Shown here in pieces: positions 44,089-52,496 of a stretch of 64,000 nucleotides of DNA; position 1 is the stretch's first letter, and each line of letters begins with the position of its first letter. The notes below the pieces were generated by a model, which did not search any database, had not been told where the DNA came from, and was given only the letters and a program-made list of their open reading frames with translations. The stretch is taken from positions 4,588,001 through 4,652,000 of the forward strand of contig NZ_FXBL01000004.1 of the NCBI RefSeq assembly GCF_900177325.1, in the 5' to 3' direction. A program made the translations under genes and the position numbers. Source of the DNA: Mesorhizobium australicum. GTDB lineage: Bacteria; Pseudomonadota; Alphaproteobacteria; Rhizobiales; Rhizobiaceae.

Positions 44089-44882
44089 CTGCCCTTGAAC
44101 TCCGGCTTGCGGCGCTGGCTGAACGCCGTCAGGCCTTCTCGGGCATCCTCGGTGGAAGCAAGCTGGGCGAGTGCTTGTGCCTCGTGCTCCAGTTGGGCCT
44201 CGAGCGGCTCGCTGCGTGCCGAAAGGATCGTGCGTTTGATGGCGCCATAGGCGAGGGTCGGGCCGGCAGCGAGCTTCGCCGCCATTGCGTCGGCCGTCGC
44301 GGTCAGCTCGGCGCCCTGCACCACGAAGTCGACGAGACCCGTTGCGAGCGCGTCCTTCGCCTCGAGTACCTCCGAGAGCATCAGGAAGCGCTTGGCGCGG
44401 GAGAAGCCCATGCGATTGGTCAGCGACACGGTCGAGCCTGAATCGGCACAGAAGCCGATCATCGAAAAGGCGGCGTTGAACTTCACGCCTTCGGCGGCGA
44501 TCAGGATGTCCGACATCGCGGCGAGTGAAACCGCGCCGCCGGCCACGTCGCCATGCACAGCGCAGACGACGGGCGCATTCATCCGCTGGAAACGCGTGAT
44601 CGCCATGTGGACGTCGGCGGTCCAGGACTTCACCACGCGGGGCAGCTGCGACAGGTCCTTGAGGAACGAACGGATGTCGCCGCCAACGGAGAAGAAGCGG
44701 CCCTCCGCCGTCAGCAGCACCGCGCGCACGTCGTCGCGGCAGGACAGTTCCACCGACAGGTCGCACATGTCTCTGCAGAAAGGACCGTCGAACGGGTTGC
44801 CTCGTTCTGCCTGCGTCAGCGTCACGCGGGCTATACCGCTCTCGATCCGACAGGTCAGGGTCTCCATCGTCAGTTCAGTCAC
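44085..44882 (-). CDS. Enoyl-CoA hydratase/isomerase, PaaG-like
   Basis: A 265-residue crotonase, paralogue of 23339-24127. It has GRFFSVGGDIRSFL (about residue 60) and AFSMIGFCADSGSTVSLTNR, with Asp at the PaaG catalytic position and no hydratase Glu, so an isomerase role is favoured. The start is GTG 44882 because AGGAGGAG lies directly upstream; an in-frame TTG is inside that site. It is co-transcribed with MarR copy A. Confidence 0.85.
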   Translation of the reverse strand: MTELTMETLTCRIESGIARVTLTQAERGNPFDGPFCRDMCDLSVELSCRDDVRAVLLTAEGRFFSVGGDIRSFLKDLSQLPRVVKSWTADVHMAITRFQRMNAPVVCAVHGDVAGGAVSLAAMSDILIAAEGVKFNAAFSMIGFCADSGSTVSLTNRMGFSRAKRFLMLSEVLEAKDALATGLVDFVVQGAELTATADAMAAKLAAGPTLAYGAIKRTILSARSEPLEAQLEHEAQALAQLASTEDAREGLTAFSQRRKPEFKGR

Positions 44883-44983
44883 AACGCTCCTCCTCAATTC
44901 GTATATTTGTTCATTAACATACTATGTCGTAGCGCATTAATTGCAAGCAGCTATACTCGCCGTTGCGAGACGAAAGGAGAGCA
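44883..44983. promoter_or_regulatory. AT-rich divergent promoter
   Basis: A 101-base region between the crotonase/MarR operon and the thioesterase gene. It contains an AT-rich core (TTCATTAACATACTATG near 44910) and GTAGCGCATTAATTGC. It is a likely site for autoregulation by MarR copy A. AAAGGAGA precedes the thioesterase ATG. Confidence 0.45.
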
Positions 44984-45424
44984 ATGATTACCGAGCTGGA
45001 AGACGACATGCCGCCGGAGGGCTTCGCGCAGTTGCGCGATCGGGCCGAGGCCGAGATGTTTGCCGGGCCGTTCTACGAACGGCAGATGCCGGACGGCGCC
45101 CGGCAGATCGGCTTTCGCGTCACGTCGCGCAAGCTGAACAAGATGGGCATGTGCCATGGCGGCGTGCTGGCATTTTTCGCCGACATCCAGGGCAGCGTGA
45201 TCAAGCGCAGGCTGAACATCACCGTCGACACACCGACGATCAATCTCGGCATCGACTTCGTGGCACCCGCCCGCGCCGGGGCGTGGGTCTGGTCGCAGCC
45301 GGAGCTCGTGCGTCACAGCGGCGGCCTGCTGTTCTTCCAGTCGATGGTGCATGCCGACGACGAGATCTGCATCCGTGTCAGCGGGATCTATCGCCTGCGC
45401 CCCGGTGGCTTCAGCGCAGGCTGA
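44984..45424 (+). CDS. PaaI-type hotdog-fold thioesterase
   Basis: A 146-residue single hotdog-domain protein with the family motif GMCHGGVLAFFADIQGSVI (about residues 55-73), in which His-Gly-Gly and the following Asp are the usual active-site elements. It may hydrolyse dead-end acyl-CoAs and free CoA. The ATG at 44984 is preferred over the in-frame TTG at 44963 because of the AAAGGAGA site. It is paralogous to 50036-50539. Confidence 0.85.
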   Translation: MITELEDDMPPEGFAQLRDRAEAEMFAGPFYERQMPDGARQIGFRVTSRKLNKMGMCHGGVLAFFADIQGSVIKRRLNITVDTPTINLGIDFVAPARAGAWVWSQPELVRHSGGLLFFQSMVHADDEICIRVSGIYRLRPGGFSAG

Positions 45425-45433
45425 GAAGCCGCG

Positions 45434-46210
45434 TCATCCTTTTGCCGGCTTCGTGAAGCCCCGTTCGGCGGCGCGGCTGGCAAGCCCGCCGGTCCCCAGC
45501 ATGAAGGTCTGGGTGCGGTTTTCCAGCTCTATGGCGGCCTGCATGCTGCCGGCTTCCAGATTGGCCCACATGCCGCGCTTGGTCATCCATGTGCCCATGC
45601 GGCCGTTGTCGGCAATGGCGCGGGCGAGAGCATGCGCTTCCTCGAGCAATTGGTCCGGCGCCATCTGGCGCAGGATTAGGCCGATACGCTCCGCCTCCTC
45701 CGCTTCGACCATACGGCCGGTCAGCATCAGTTCGAATGCGCGCGTGGTGCCGATCGCGCGCGGCAGCAGCCAGCTCACGCCGACGTCGCAGCTCGACATG
45801 CCAACACGGACGAAGGCGGAGCTGAACCGCACCGCCGTGGAGCCAATGCGCGTGTCGCAGGCGAGAGCGAGGCCAAGCCCGGCACCGGTCGCAGCGCCGT
45901 TGACGGCCGCGATCGTTGGCTGCGGTATCCCGCGGACGCGGGTGACGAGAGCGCCAAAGCGCTCCTGCCGGCTGGCCCAGAAGCGTTCGTCACCGCCGCC
46001 ATCCTCCGCCGCCAGGGAGAGGTCGAAGCCGGCGCAGAAGCCGCGGCCCGCGCCGGAGATGACGACCACCCGTGCACTGGATCGGGCGATGTCGTCCAGA
46101 ACGGCGAAGAACTCGTCGATCATTGCATCCGAGAGTGCGTTCAGCTTCTCGGGCCGATTGAGAAGGATTGTCGCGACGTCGTCGGCCGTGTCGACCGTGA
46201 CCGCGCTCAT
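45434..46210 (-). CDS. Enoyl-CoA hydratase/isomerase family protein
   Basis: A 258-residue crotonase with GRGFCAGFDLSLAAEDGG (about residue 55), VNGAATGAGLGLALACDTRI (about 100) and VRVGMSSCDVGVSWLLPRAI. Both standard hydratase Glu positions are replaced (AGLG and SSCDVG), and an Asp occurs in the second segment, so isomerase or another crotonase activity is likelier than simple hydration. It overlaps the upstream DECR-like gene (ATGA), suggesting that both act on unsaturated acyl-CoAs. Confidence 0.84.
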   Translation of the reverse strand: MSAVTVDTADDVATILLNRPEKLNALSDAMIDEFFAVLDDIARSSARVVVISGAGRGFCAGFDLSLAAEDGGGDERFWASRQERFGALVTRVRGIPQPTIAAVNGAATGAGLGLALACDTRIGSTAVRFSSAFVRVGMSSCDVGVSWLLPRAIGTTRAFELMLTGRMVEAEEAERIGLILRQMAPDQLLEEAHALARAIADNGRMGTWMTKRGMWANLEAGSMQAAIELENRTQTFMLGTGGLASRAAERGFTKPAKG

Positions 46211-47088
46211 CGACCCTGCTTCTCCTTCTGCTGAGAGGCCTTGATCGCCTCGCGGGCGTTGACCCAGTCCTGATCACTCATATTGGACAGTTCGGCGAAG
46301 GTGGAATGTGCGGTCAGGCGATGGCCGCCGTCGATCGGAATCGTCGCGCCGTTCACATAGGAACACTCGTCCAGCATCAGGAAGATCAGGATGTTGCGCA
46401 GTTCGTCCATCTGCCCGAAGCGGCGGAGCGGTACCGTTTCGGACTGGGTGGCGCCGACCGACGAACCGGGGATAGGGTTGAGCTTCTCCCAGGCGTTCTC
46501 GGTCGGAAACGGCCCCGGCGCGACCGCGTTCAGGCGGATGCCCTTCGGTCCCCATTCGGCCGCGAGAGACATGGTCATCGCGTGGACGGCCGTCTTCGCC
46601 ATCGCGCAGGGCACCACGTAGGCGGAGCCCGACCAGACCCATGTAACGAGGTTCGAGACGACCGAGCCCTTGATCCCTCCCGCGATCCAGCGTTTGCCGC
46701 AGGAATGGGTGGCGTAGAAGCTGCCGTCCATCACGGTCGAGCGCACGGCATCATAGGCGCGATGGGAGATCGACTCGGTCGGCGCGATGAAGTTCGCGCC
46801 GGCATTGTTGACGAGTCCGGTGAGCGGTCCTCCCGTCCAGAGATCGGCGATCATCGCGTCTACCGCCTCGGCGTCGCGGATGTTGACGATCCGGTATTCG
46901 GCGGTGCCGCCGCTGCGCGTCTCGATGTCCCGGCACGCCTCTTCGAGAACCTGCTCGCGCCGACCGCAGATGGCGACATGAGCGCCGTGAGCCGCAAATC
47001 CGACCGACATCTCCTTGCCGAGGCCGGTGCCACCGCCGGTGACCAGAATACGTTTGCCTTTCAGCACATCGCTGCGGAACGGGCTCAT
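46207..47088 (-). CDS. 2,4-dienoyl-CoA reductase-like SDR
   Basis: A 293-residue SDR with TGGGTGLG and NNAGANFIAPTESIS. The segment SGSAYVVPCAMAKTAVHAM, then SLAAEWGPKGIRLNAVAPGP and a long C-terminal tail with DQDWVNAREAI, matches the pattern of mitochondrial DECR1 rather than ordinary YxxxK dehydrogenases. NADPH-dependent reduction of a dienoyl-CoA is therefore proposed. At the position of the DECR1 catalytic Tyr (15 before the Lys) this protein appears to have Trp. GGAGGAAAT precedes the ATG at 47088. Confidence 0.8.
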   Translation of the reverse strand: MSPFRSDVLKGKRILVTGGGTGLGKEMSVGFAAHGAHVAICGRREQVLEEACRDIETRSGGTAEYRIVNIRDAEAVDAMIADLWTGGPLTGLVNNAGANFIAPTESISHRAYDAVRSTVMDGSFYATHSCGKRWIAGGIKGSVVSNLVTWVWSGSAYVVPCAMAKTAVHAMTMSLAAEWGPKGIRLNAVAPGPFPTENAWEKLNPIPGSSVGATQSETVPLRRFGQMDELRNILIFLMLDECSYVNGATIPIDGGHRLTAHSTFAELSNMSDQDWVNAREAIKASQQKEKQGR

Positions 47089-47199
47089 ATTTCCTCCATC
47101 TTGCTTCTGCGGCGACCATAGCCGACACTTGATTGCATGTCTAACGTATAGTACGCCAGTTTACGAGATTGAGGATCGATCACGAGTGGAGGAACCAGC
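47089..47199. promoter_or_regulatory. Divergent promoter between DECR-like and FadJ-like genes
   Basis: A 111-base divergent region. CGTATAGTACG (47145-47155) is a short perfect dyad (CGTA-TAG-TACG) in an AT-rich stretch. Both flanking genes have clear GGAGGAA sites. The dyad is a candidate operator. Confidence 0.4.
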
Positions 47200-48516
47200 A
47201 TGTCCGACCTGCCAAAGATGACGAACTTCCGTACGCGGCGCACGGACGACGGCATCCTCCATCTGATCTTCGACATGCCGGACCGGTCGATGAACGTGTT
47301 CTCGAACCAGGCCATCCACGAGATCGAAGCCTTCGCCGACTGGCTGAAGGGTTCCGATGTCTTGGGCGTCGTCATCTCCTCAGGCAAGAGCAACGCCTTT
47401 TGCGCCGGTGCCGACCTTACCGAACTGGCTGAGGCCTATGAGATGATCATGGCTGCGCCGAAGGAGAAACGCGACGCCTTGACTGTCGACCATTTCTCGC
47501 CGATCGGCCGCGCGTTCCGCAAGCTGGAAACGGCGGACAAGCCGGTCGCGGTCGCTGCGCACGGCCTCGCGCTCGGCGGCGGCTGCGAATTGTTTCTCGC
47601 CTGTCACTATCGTGTCCTGACGGACGCCAAAGAAACCCAGATCGGCCTGCCGGAATCGCTGGTCGGCCTGCTGCCGGGCGGCGGCGGCACGCAACGCCTG
47701 CCGCGTTTCACCGGCGTGGAACAATCACTCGGCGTGCTGCTCGAAGGTGCGCGCTTCGATGCGCAGCGCGCGGTTGCGCTTGGTGCCGCGAGCCAAGCGG
47801 TTCCGCCCGGTCAGGAGACCGCGGCTGCCGAGGCCTGGGTTCGCTCCAAACCTGATCCGCGTCAGCCCTGGGACCGGCCCGATTGGCGGCAGCCGACGAA
47901 GGACAAGGTACTGTCCGTCACCCGCCCGGTGCGCGAGAAAATTCTGCGCCAGACCGGCGGCCACTATCCCGCCGAGCCGGCGATCCTCGACTGCATCGAC
48001 CGTGGCTTGCCAGCGACGATGGACGAAGGCATCGCAGCGGAGGTGGATGTGTTCAAGGATCTCGTGCAGCGCATCGAGCCGCGCAACATGATCGCGGTCA
48101 AGTTCCTCGGCCGGGTCGAATACGACAAGCGCCGCCGCAAGGACGCCCTGCCGACCGGGCTAGATGCGTTCGCGGCGGAGGTGAAGGCTGCCATGCAGGC
48201 GAAGGCCGGGCAGCTCGGCGCAACCGGCGCCGCGGCGCTTTCCTTTGCCGGCATTGACGGCGCTGCGCCTGGCGATTTCGAGGCAGCGCGGGAGATCGCG
48301 CGGCGGATGCCGCAATGGTTCGAGGCGCCGTCCTCAGATGTCGAGAAGGCCGCGTTCGCGATCCTTGCGGCTGCAGCGCAGGTGGCTTCCAGACACAAGG
48401 GAACCTTCGCGCCCGAGGATTGCAACCTGGTGGACTTGCACTGCCAGCAGGCGGCGGGCTTTCCCGCCTATCTAGGCGGCCCCTTCACCTTCCTCGCCCG
48501 CTATGGCTCGGAATAG
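47200..48516 (+). CDS. FadJ-like crotonase lacking the 3-hydroxyacyl-CoA dehydrogenase Rossmann domain
   Basis: A 438-residue protein. The N-terminal 200 residues are a FadJ/FadB-type crotonase: SNAFCAGADLTEL, LALGGGCELFLACHYRV and LPESLVGLLPGGGGTQRLPR, with both catalytic Glu residues. In FadJ a NAD-binding domain follows; here there is no GxGxxG motif. Instead a helical region runs to the C-terminus, which ends with QQAAGFPAYLGGPFTFLARYG, reminiscent of the end of FadB/FadJ (a GFPP-GGPF segment). It could be a natural internal-deletion form acting as a hydratase only. It overlaps the opposing ligase gene by 16 bases. Confidence 0.83.
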   Translation: MSDLPKMTNFRTRRTDDGILHLIFDMPDRSMNVFSNQAIHEIEAFADWLKGSDVLGVVISSGKSNAFCAGADLTELAEAYEMIMAAPKEKRDALTVDHFSPIGRAFRKLETADKPVAVAAHGLALGGGCELFLACHYRVLTDAKETQIGLPESLVGLLPGGGGTQRLPRFTGVEQSLGVLLEGARFDAQRAVALGAASQAVPPGQETAAAEAWVRSKPDPRQPWDRPDWRQPTKDKVLSVTRPVREKILRQTGGHYPAEPAILDCIDRGLPATMDEGIAAEVDVFKDLVQRIEPRNMIAVKFLGRVEYDKRRRKDALPTGLDAFAAEVKAAMQAKAGQLGATGAAALSFAGIDGAAPGDFEAAREIARRMPQWFEAPSSDVEKAAFAILAAAAQVASRHKGTFAPEDCNLVDLHCQQAAGFPAYLGGPFTFLARYGSE

Positions 48517-50036
48517 CCGGCGCCGCGGGGCAACAGGTCGCGCAGCCTGCGGCGCAGGAGCTTGCCCGTCGGGCTGACGGGCAGCGCATCGACGAGATGG
48601 ATTTCGCGCGGCCGCTTGATACGGCCGAGGGTCCGTTCGATGTGTTCCTGCAGGCGCGGCAGGACATCGCCCTCGCCTGCCCGCGGTACAACGAAGGCCA
48701 CCGGCCGCTCTTCGAAATGCGGATCCGGAACGCCGACCACGCCGCATTCGGCGACAAAGTCCGCAGCCTCGATGGCAGCCTCGATCTCCTGCGGATAGAC
48801 GTTCACGCCGCCGGAGATGATCATGTCGTCGAGGCGATCGGACAGGTAGAGGAAACCCTCCTCGTCGACATGACCGATGTCGCCAAAGCTCTGCCAGCCC
48901 TGTCTCGACGTACGCGTCGCAGTCTTTTCGGGCTCACCGTGGTACTGGAATTGCGGCAGGCCGGAGAAGAACACCCGGCCCGTCTCCTCTGCGCCCAACT
49001 CTTGATCATCCTCGCCGAGAATGTGCAGTTCGCCCTTGCTGGCCCTGCCGACCGAGCCCGGCCGTTGCATCCATTCCGCGCTGTCGATGAGCGTGAGGCC
49101 CACGCCCTCGGAGCCGGAGTAGTATTCCTGCAGGATCGGCCCCCACCAGTCGATCATCGCCCGCTTGAGGGCAACGCTGCAGGGTGCAGCGCCATGGACC
49201 GCCCGGCGGTGCGTTTTTCCACCAAAGGCGGTCCGCGCCGCGTTGGGCAGTTCGAGAAGGCGCCGGAACATGGTCGGCACCCATTGCGACAGCGTGAGGC
49301 CGTGGTCGTCGATCAGCGCCAGGGCGCGCGTGGCATCGAACTTCCGCATCACGACGGCGAGGCCGCCGGCCGCGATCACTGCGAGCACGAAGCGCAGGGC
49401 GGCGGCATGGTAGAGCGGGGCCGTGGACAGGTAACGGGTACCCGCGTCCAAGGCGAAGATCTCGACGAGATCTCGTGCGAACGGCGGCAGCAGACGCGCC
49501 TGGTCGTCTCCGGGCAAAGGCCTCACGATGCCCTTTGGCGCACCGGTGGTGCCGGATGAATACATCATCAGGCTGCCAGGACTTTCGTCCGGGCGCGGAG
49601 TCGCCGGCTGGCCCGAGAGCAGCGGTTCCCAGTCCTCGATGCCCTGGACCGGAAGCCCGATCGACCGAAAAGCGATATGCGGGAACCGCCGCACGAGCTC
49701 CGGCGCCGTTTCAGCATAGTCGCCGTGAACAATGACCAGACGCGCTTCGCAATTGTCGACCAGATACTGTATCTCGGCCGCCGTCAGCGTCGTCGGCAGC
49801 GGCGTCAGGTAGACCCCGGACCTGTAAGCGCCCCAGCACAGCGCCACGATGTCCGGAGAGTTGCCGACCAGAACGGCCATGTGGTCGCCGCGCACCAGGC
49901 CTTCAGCCCGGAGTGCATGGGCAAAACGGTTGGCCCGAGCCTCGATCTGAGAGAAAGTCTGGCGATCCGATCCGTCGATCAGCAGCGCCGGCCGCTCCGG
50001 CTCGCGCAGCGCCCATTCGCGCAGGCCTGGATGCAT
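48501..50036 (-). CDS. AMP-binding acyl-CoA ligase
   Basis: A 511-residue adenylate-forming ligase with MYSSGTTGAPKGIVRPLPG (about residue 158), EYYSGSEGVGLTLIDS (about 290), SFGDIGHVDEEGFLYLSDR (about 390) and C-terminal PVSPTGKLLRRRLRD. Its stop lies inside the last codons of the convergent FadJ-like gene. Its ATG at 50036 overlaps the thioesterase stop (TGATG), so it belongs to an operon dehydrogenase-thioesterase-ligase. Confidence 0.9.
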   Translation of the reverse strand: MHPGLREWALREPERPALLIDGSDRQTFSQIEARANRFAHALRAEGLVRGDHMAVLVGNSPDIVALCWGAYRSGVYLTPLPTTLTAAEIQYLVDNCEARLVIVHGDYAETAPELVRRFPHIAFRSIGLPVQGIEDWEPLLSGQPATPRPDESPGSLMMYSSGTTGAPKGIVRPLPGDDQARLLPPFARDLVEIFALDAGTRYLSTAPLYHAAALRFVLAVIAAGGLAVVMRKFDATRALALIDDHGLTLSQWVPTMFRRLLELPNAARTAFGGKTHRRAVHGAAPCSVALKRAMIDWWGPILQEYYSGSEGVGLTLIDSAEWMQRPGSVGRASKGELHILGEDDQELGAEETGRVFFSGLPQFQYHGEPEKTATRTSRQGWQSFGDIGHVDEEGFLYLSDRLDDMIISGGVNVYPQEIEAAIEAADFVAECGVVGVPDPHFEERPVAFVVPRAGEGDVLPRLQEHIERTLGRIKRPREIHLVDALPVSPTGKLLRRRLRDLLPRGAGYSEP

Positions 50037-50539
50037 CAGGAGGCGTCCAGAACCGCGGACAGTACTTCGAGCCCGCCCGGATCATGCGCGCCAGGTACGA
50101 AGATACCGCTGGCCGTGAACACTTCGACACCTTCGACCGTGCCGGTGACGCGGCAGAACAGCAACCTGCGTCCACGCCGGGTAAGCTGGACCCGCGCCTC
50201 GACCCAGTCGCCCCTGCGGACCGGGCGCAGATATTCGACGGCAAGCGACGCGGTGGGAATCGACGTCTCCGGCAGCTCCGCCGCCAGGCGCAGCGAATAG
50301 GCGGAGAAATCCGCGAAGCTCGCGATCATTCCGCCATGGCAGCTGCCATGATTGTTCAGGTGGCGAGGCGAGCATCGGAAGGCCACGACGAGCAGGCCGT
50401 TCTCCATGCGGCCATAGAACTGCCCCATCATCAAGTGGAAGCCGATGCGGGGCTTTATGGGCCGGAAACCCGCCGGCGGATCGTCCGGCAGGTCATCGCC
50501 GACCAGAGCCGATATCTCGGCGACGCGTCCGTTCGGCAT
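50036..50539 (-). CDS. PaaI-type hotdog-fold thioesterase
   Basis: A 167-residue hotdog protein, paralogue of 44984-45424. The motif NNHGSCHGGMIASFADFSAY (about residues 62-81) holds the His-Gly-Gly and Asp pattern. It is located between an LCAD-like dehydrogenase and a CoA ligase, so it probably edits or releases acyl-CoA intermediates of that operon. Confidence 0.85.
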   Translation of the reverse strand: MPNGRVAEISALVGDDLPDDPPAGFRPIKPRIGFHLMMGQFYGRMENGLLVVAFRCSPRHLNNHGSCHGGMIASFADFSAYSLRLAAELPETSIPTASLAVEYLRPVRRGDWVEARVQLTRRGRRLLFCRVTGTVEGVEVFTASGIFVPGAHDPGGLEVLSAVLDAS

Positions 50540-50540
50540 G

Positions 50541-51686
50541 TCAGAGATTCCTCGAGATCAGTTCCTTCATGATCTCCGACGTGCCGCCGTAGATTCGCTG
50601 GACACGGGCGTCGGCGTAGAGGCGGCAAATCTCGTATTCCCGCATGAAGCCGTAGCCACCGTGCATCTGGACGCCCGCATCGACGACGCGGCCCTGCATC
50701 TCCGAGCACCAGAGCTTGGCCATGGACGCCTCGTAAGTGCTCAATTCGCTCTTCAGGTGCTTGGCGATGCACTGATCGACGAAGGCCCAGCCGACCGAAA
50801 GCTCCGTCTTCAGCTCAGCGAGCCGGTAGCGAGTGTTCTGGAAGTCGGCGACCGACTGGCCGAAAGCCTTGCGCTCACGCACGTAGTCGCGCGTGATGTC
50901 GAACGCCTTCTGCGCGGCGGCGATCGAGGTGACGGCGATGATCAGCCGCTCCTGCGGCAGCTCGCTCATCAGCATGCCCATCGCGCGCCCTTCGCCGCCC
51001 AGCGTGTTCGCCACGGGCACGCGGACGGAATCGAAGAAGAGTTCCGACGTGTCGGCGCTGATCTGGCCGAGCTTGTCCAGGTTGCGGCCGCGCCGGAACC
51101 CCTCGCGGGCGGCCTCCACCACGATCAGGGTCATGTTGCCCGATCCGCGTCCCTCGCCTGTGCGCGTCACGACGATGACGATGTCGGCGTGCTGGCCGTT
51201 GGAGATGAAGGTCTTGGCGCCGCTGATCACCCAGTCGTCGCCGTCGCGCACAGCACGGGTGCGCACGCCCTGCAGATCGGAACCGGTGCCGGGCTCGGTC
51301 ATGGCGATGGCGCAGACCAGGGAACCGTCTACCATTCCGGGCAGCCAGCGCGCCTTCTGCTCGTCGTTCGCCTGGTGGAGCAGGTAGCCGAGACAGACGT
51401 CGGAATGGACCGACACGTCGGCGGCAGGCCCCATGAAACCGGAATAAGCAAGCTCTTCCGCGACGACGGTGTGCATGCGGAAGTCTGCGCCGAGGCCGCC
51501 GAATTCCTCAGGTACCGTGGGACAGAGGAAGCCGCTCGCGCCTAGCCTGTCCCACAGCGACCGGTCGACGATGCCGGCCTCCTCCCACCTGGGGAAGTCG
51601 GGAGCGATCTCCTCGGCGATGAAGCGGCGCAAGCTGCCGCGCAGGCTCTCGTGGTCCTCGTCGTAGATACTGCGCGCCGCCAGCAT
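50541..51686 (-). CDS. Acyl-CoA dehydrogenase (long-chain/LCAD-like)
   Basis: A 381-residue flavoprotein. IAMTEPGTGSDLQGVRTRAV (about residue 123), SELPQERLIIAVTSIAAA (about 240) and KAFGQSVADFQNTRYRLAEL match the LCAD/isovaleryl-CoA type, in which the catalytic Glu is the one in QERL. Consistently, the C-terminal block reads IYGGTSEIMKELI with Gly at the other base position. GGAGGAGG precedes the ATG at 51686. It heads an operon under a promoter with direct repeats just downstream of MarR copy B. Confidence 0.9.
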   Translation of the reverse strand: MLAARSIYDEDHESLRGSLRRFIAEEIAPDFPRWEEAGIVDRSLWDRLGASGFLCPTVPEEFGGLGADFRMHTVVAEELAYSGFMGPAADVSVHSDVCLGYLLHQANDEQKARWLPGMVDGSLVCAIAMTEPGTGSDLQGVRTRAVRDGDDWVISGAKTFISNGQHADIVIVVTRTGEGRGSGNMTLIVVEAAREGFRRGRNLDKLGQISADTSELFFDSVRVPVANTLGGEGRAMGMLMSELPQERLIIAVTSIAAAQKAFDITRDYVRERKAFGQSVADFQNTRYRLAELKTELSVGWAFVDQCIAKHLKSELSTYEASMAKLWCSEMQGRVVDAGVQMHGGYGFMREYEICRLYADARVQRIYGGTSEIMKELISRNL

Positions 51687-51760
51687 GAAGCCTCCTCCGA
51701 ACGATAGCTGATACCACCGCTATCTAATTCGAAAGAGTATCATAAGCTAGAGTATCTATT
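51687..51760 (-). promoter_or_regulatory. Operator-like direct repeats before the LCAD-like operon
   Basis: This 74-base AT-rich gap between MarR copy B and the dehydrogenase carries AGAGTATC twice (51734-51741 and 51749-51756), 15 bases apart, and a GCTATCTAATTC stretch. The spacing and the neighbouring MarR gene suggest a repressor binding region. Confidence 0.45.
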
Positions 51761-52288
51761 TTACAATACCGACGCGCGCCGCCCGCGCCCTGCGCTTTCC
51801 AGCTCGTCCTCATCATCGAGCGCGTCGAACTCGCCGCCCGAACGCTCCGCCGCGAGCGCCAGGAGATTCACCTTCATGGCGTAGAGCGTGCGTGAGGTCA
51901 GCTCGAGATCCTCGCGAGAGATACCCTTGAGAATGCGGGCGTTGAAGCTGTCGTTGATCGGGCCGATTTCCTTGATGAGCTGCCGAGCCTTGTCGGTGAG
52001 GAAGACCCGCTTCACACGGCGGTCCTTCTCGTCCGCGCGGCGCTCGACGAAGCCCGCCGACTGGAGACGGTCGATCAACGAGCCGAGCGCCACCTTGCCG
52101 ACGTCGAGCTCGTTGGCGAGTTGCGTCTGCGGCAGACCATCGTTGCGGGAGATGAAGGCAAGAACCCACCATTGCGAACGTGTGATGCCCAGCGGGGCGA
52201 GTTCACGGTCATAGGTGACGCGCCGCAACCTCGACACGTCGTGAATGAGGTAACCGAGTCTGAGGTCCCAAGAGCGCGTGTCGTTCAT
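51761..52288 (-). CDS. MarR-family transcriptional regulator (copy B)
   Basis: A 175-residue winged-helix regulator, close paralogue of 43573-44088 (shared GYLIHDVSRLRR, ITRSQWWVLAF, LDVGKVALG and wing DRRVK). It differs in the C-terminal tail, which is acidic (DALDDEDELES). The ATG at 52288 with GGAGAAG is chosen over an upstream TTG. It is divergent from the BKACE gene and precedes the LCAD-like operon. In Rhodopseudomonas the MarR protein BadR represses badHI; a similar role for the nearby BadH/BadI-like genes is possible but unproven. Confidence 0.9.
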   Translation of the reverse strand: MNDTRSWDLRLGYLIHDVSRLRRVTYDRELAPLGITRSQWWVLAFISRNDGLPQTQLANELDVGKVALGSLIDRLQSAGFVERRADEKDRRVKRVFLTDKARQLIKEIGPINDSFNARILKGISREDLELTSRTLYAMKVNLLALAAERSGGEFDALDDEDELESAGRGRRASVL

Positions 52289-52496
52289 AGACTTCTCCAG
52301 CAGTACGGCCAATTAGTAAGGAATCGACCTCGTTAGCTATCATATCTTTTAGCTGATTCAATGTATGCCGCCATATCTTCCAACGTCGAACACGTCGAAA
52401 ACTCCCTATGGGCCTTCCGCGCCGCTCAATCCTTTACAAGTATGATACGGTGACATATCGTATGGTATATTATTTTTATCGCAGGCGGAGGACTCC
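52289..52496. promoter_or_regulatory. Divergent MarR/BKACE promoter with operator-like sites
   Basis: A 208-base region. TAGCTATCATAT at 52334-52345 repeats the 12-mer seen at 32962-32973. Nearer the BKACE gene, ATACG (52445-52449) and CGTAT (52459-52463) form a dyad with a nine-base spacer inside an AT-rich run, followed by GGCGGAGGA before the ATG. Two separate regulator sites, one per direction, are plausible. Confidence 0.5.
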
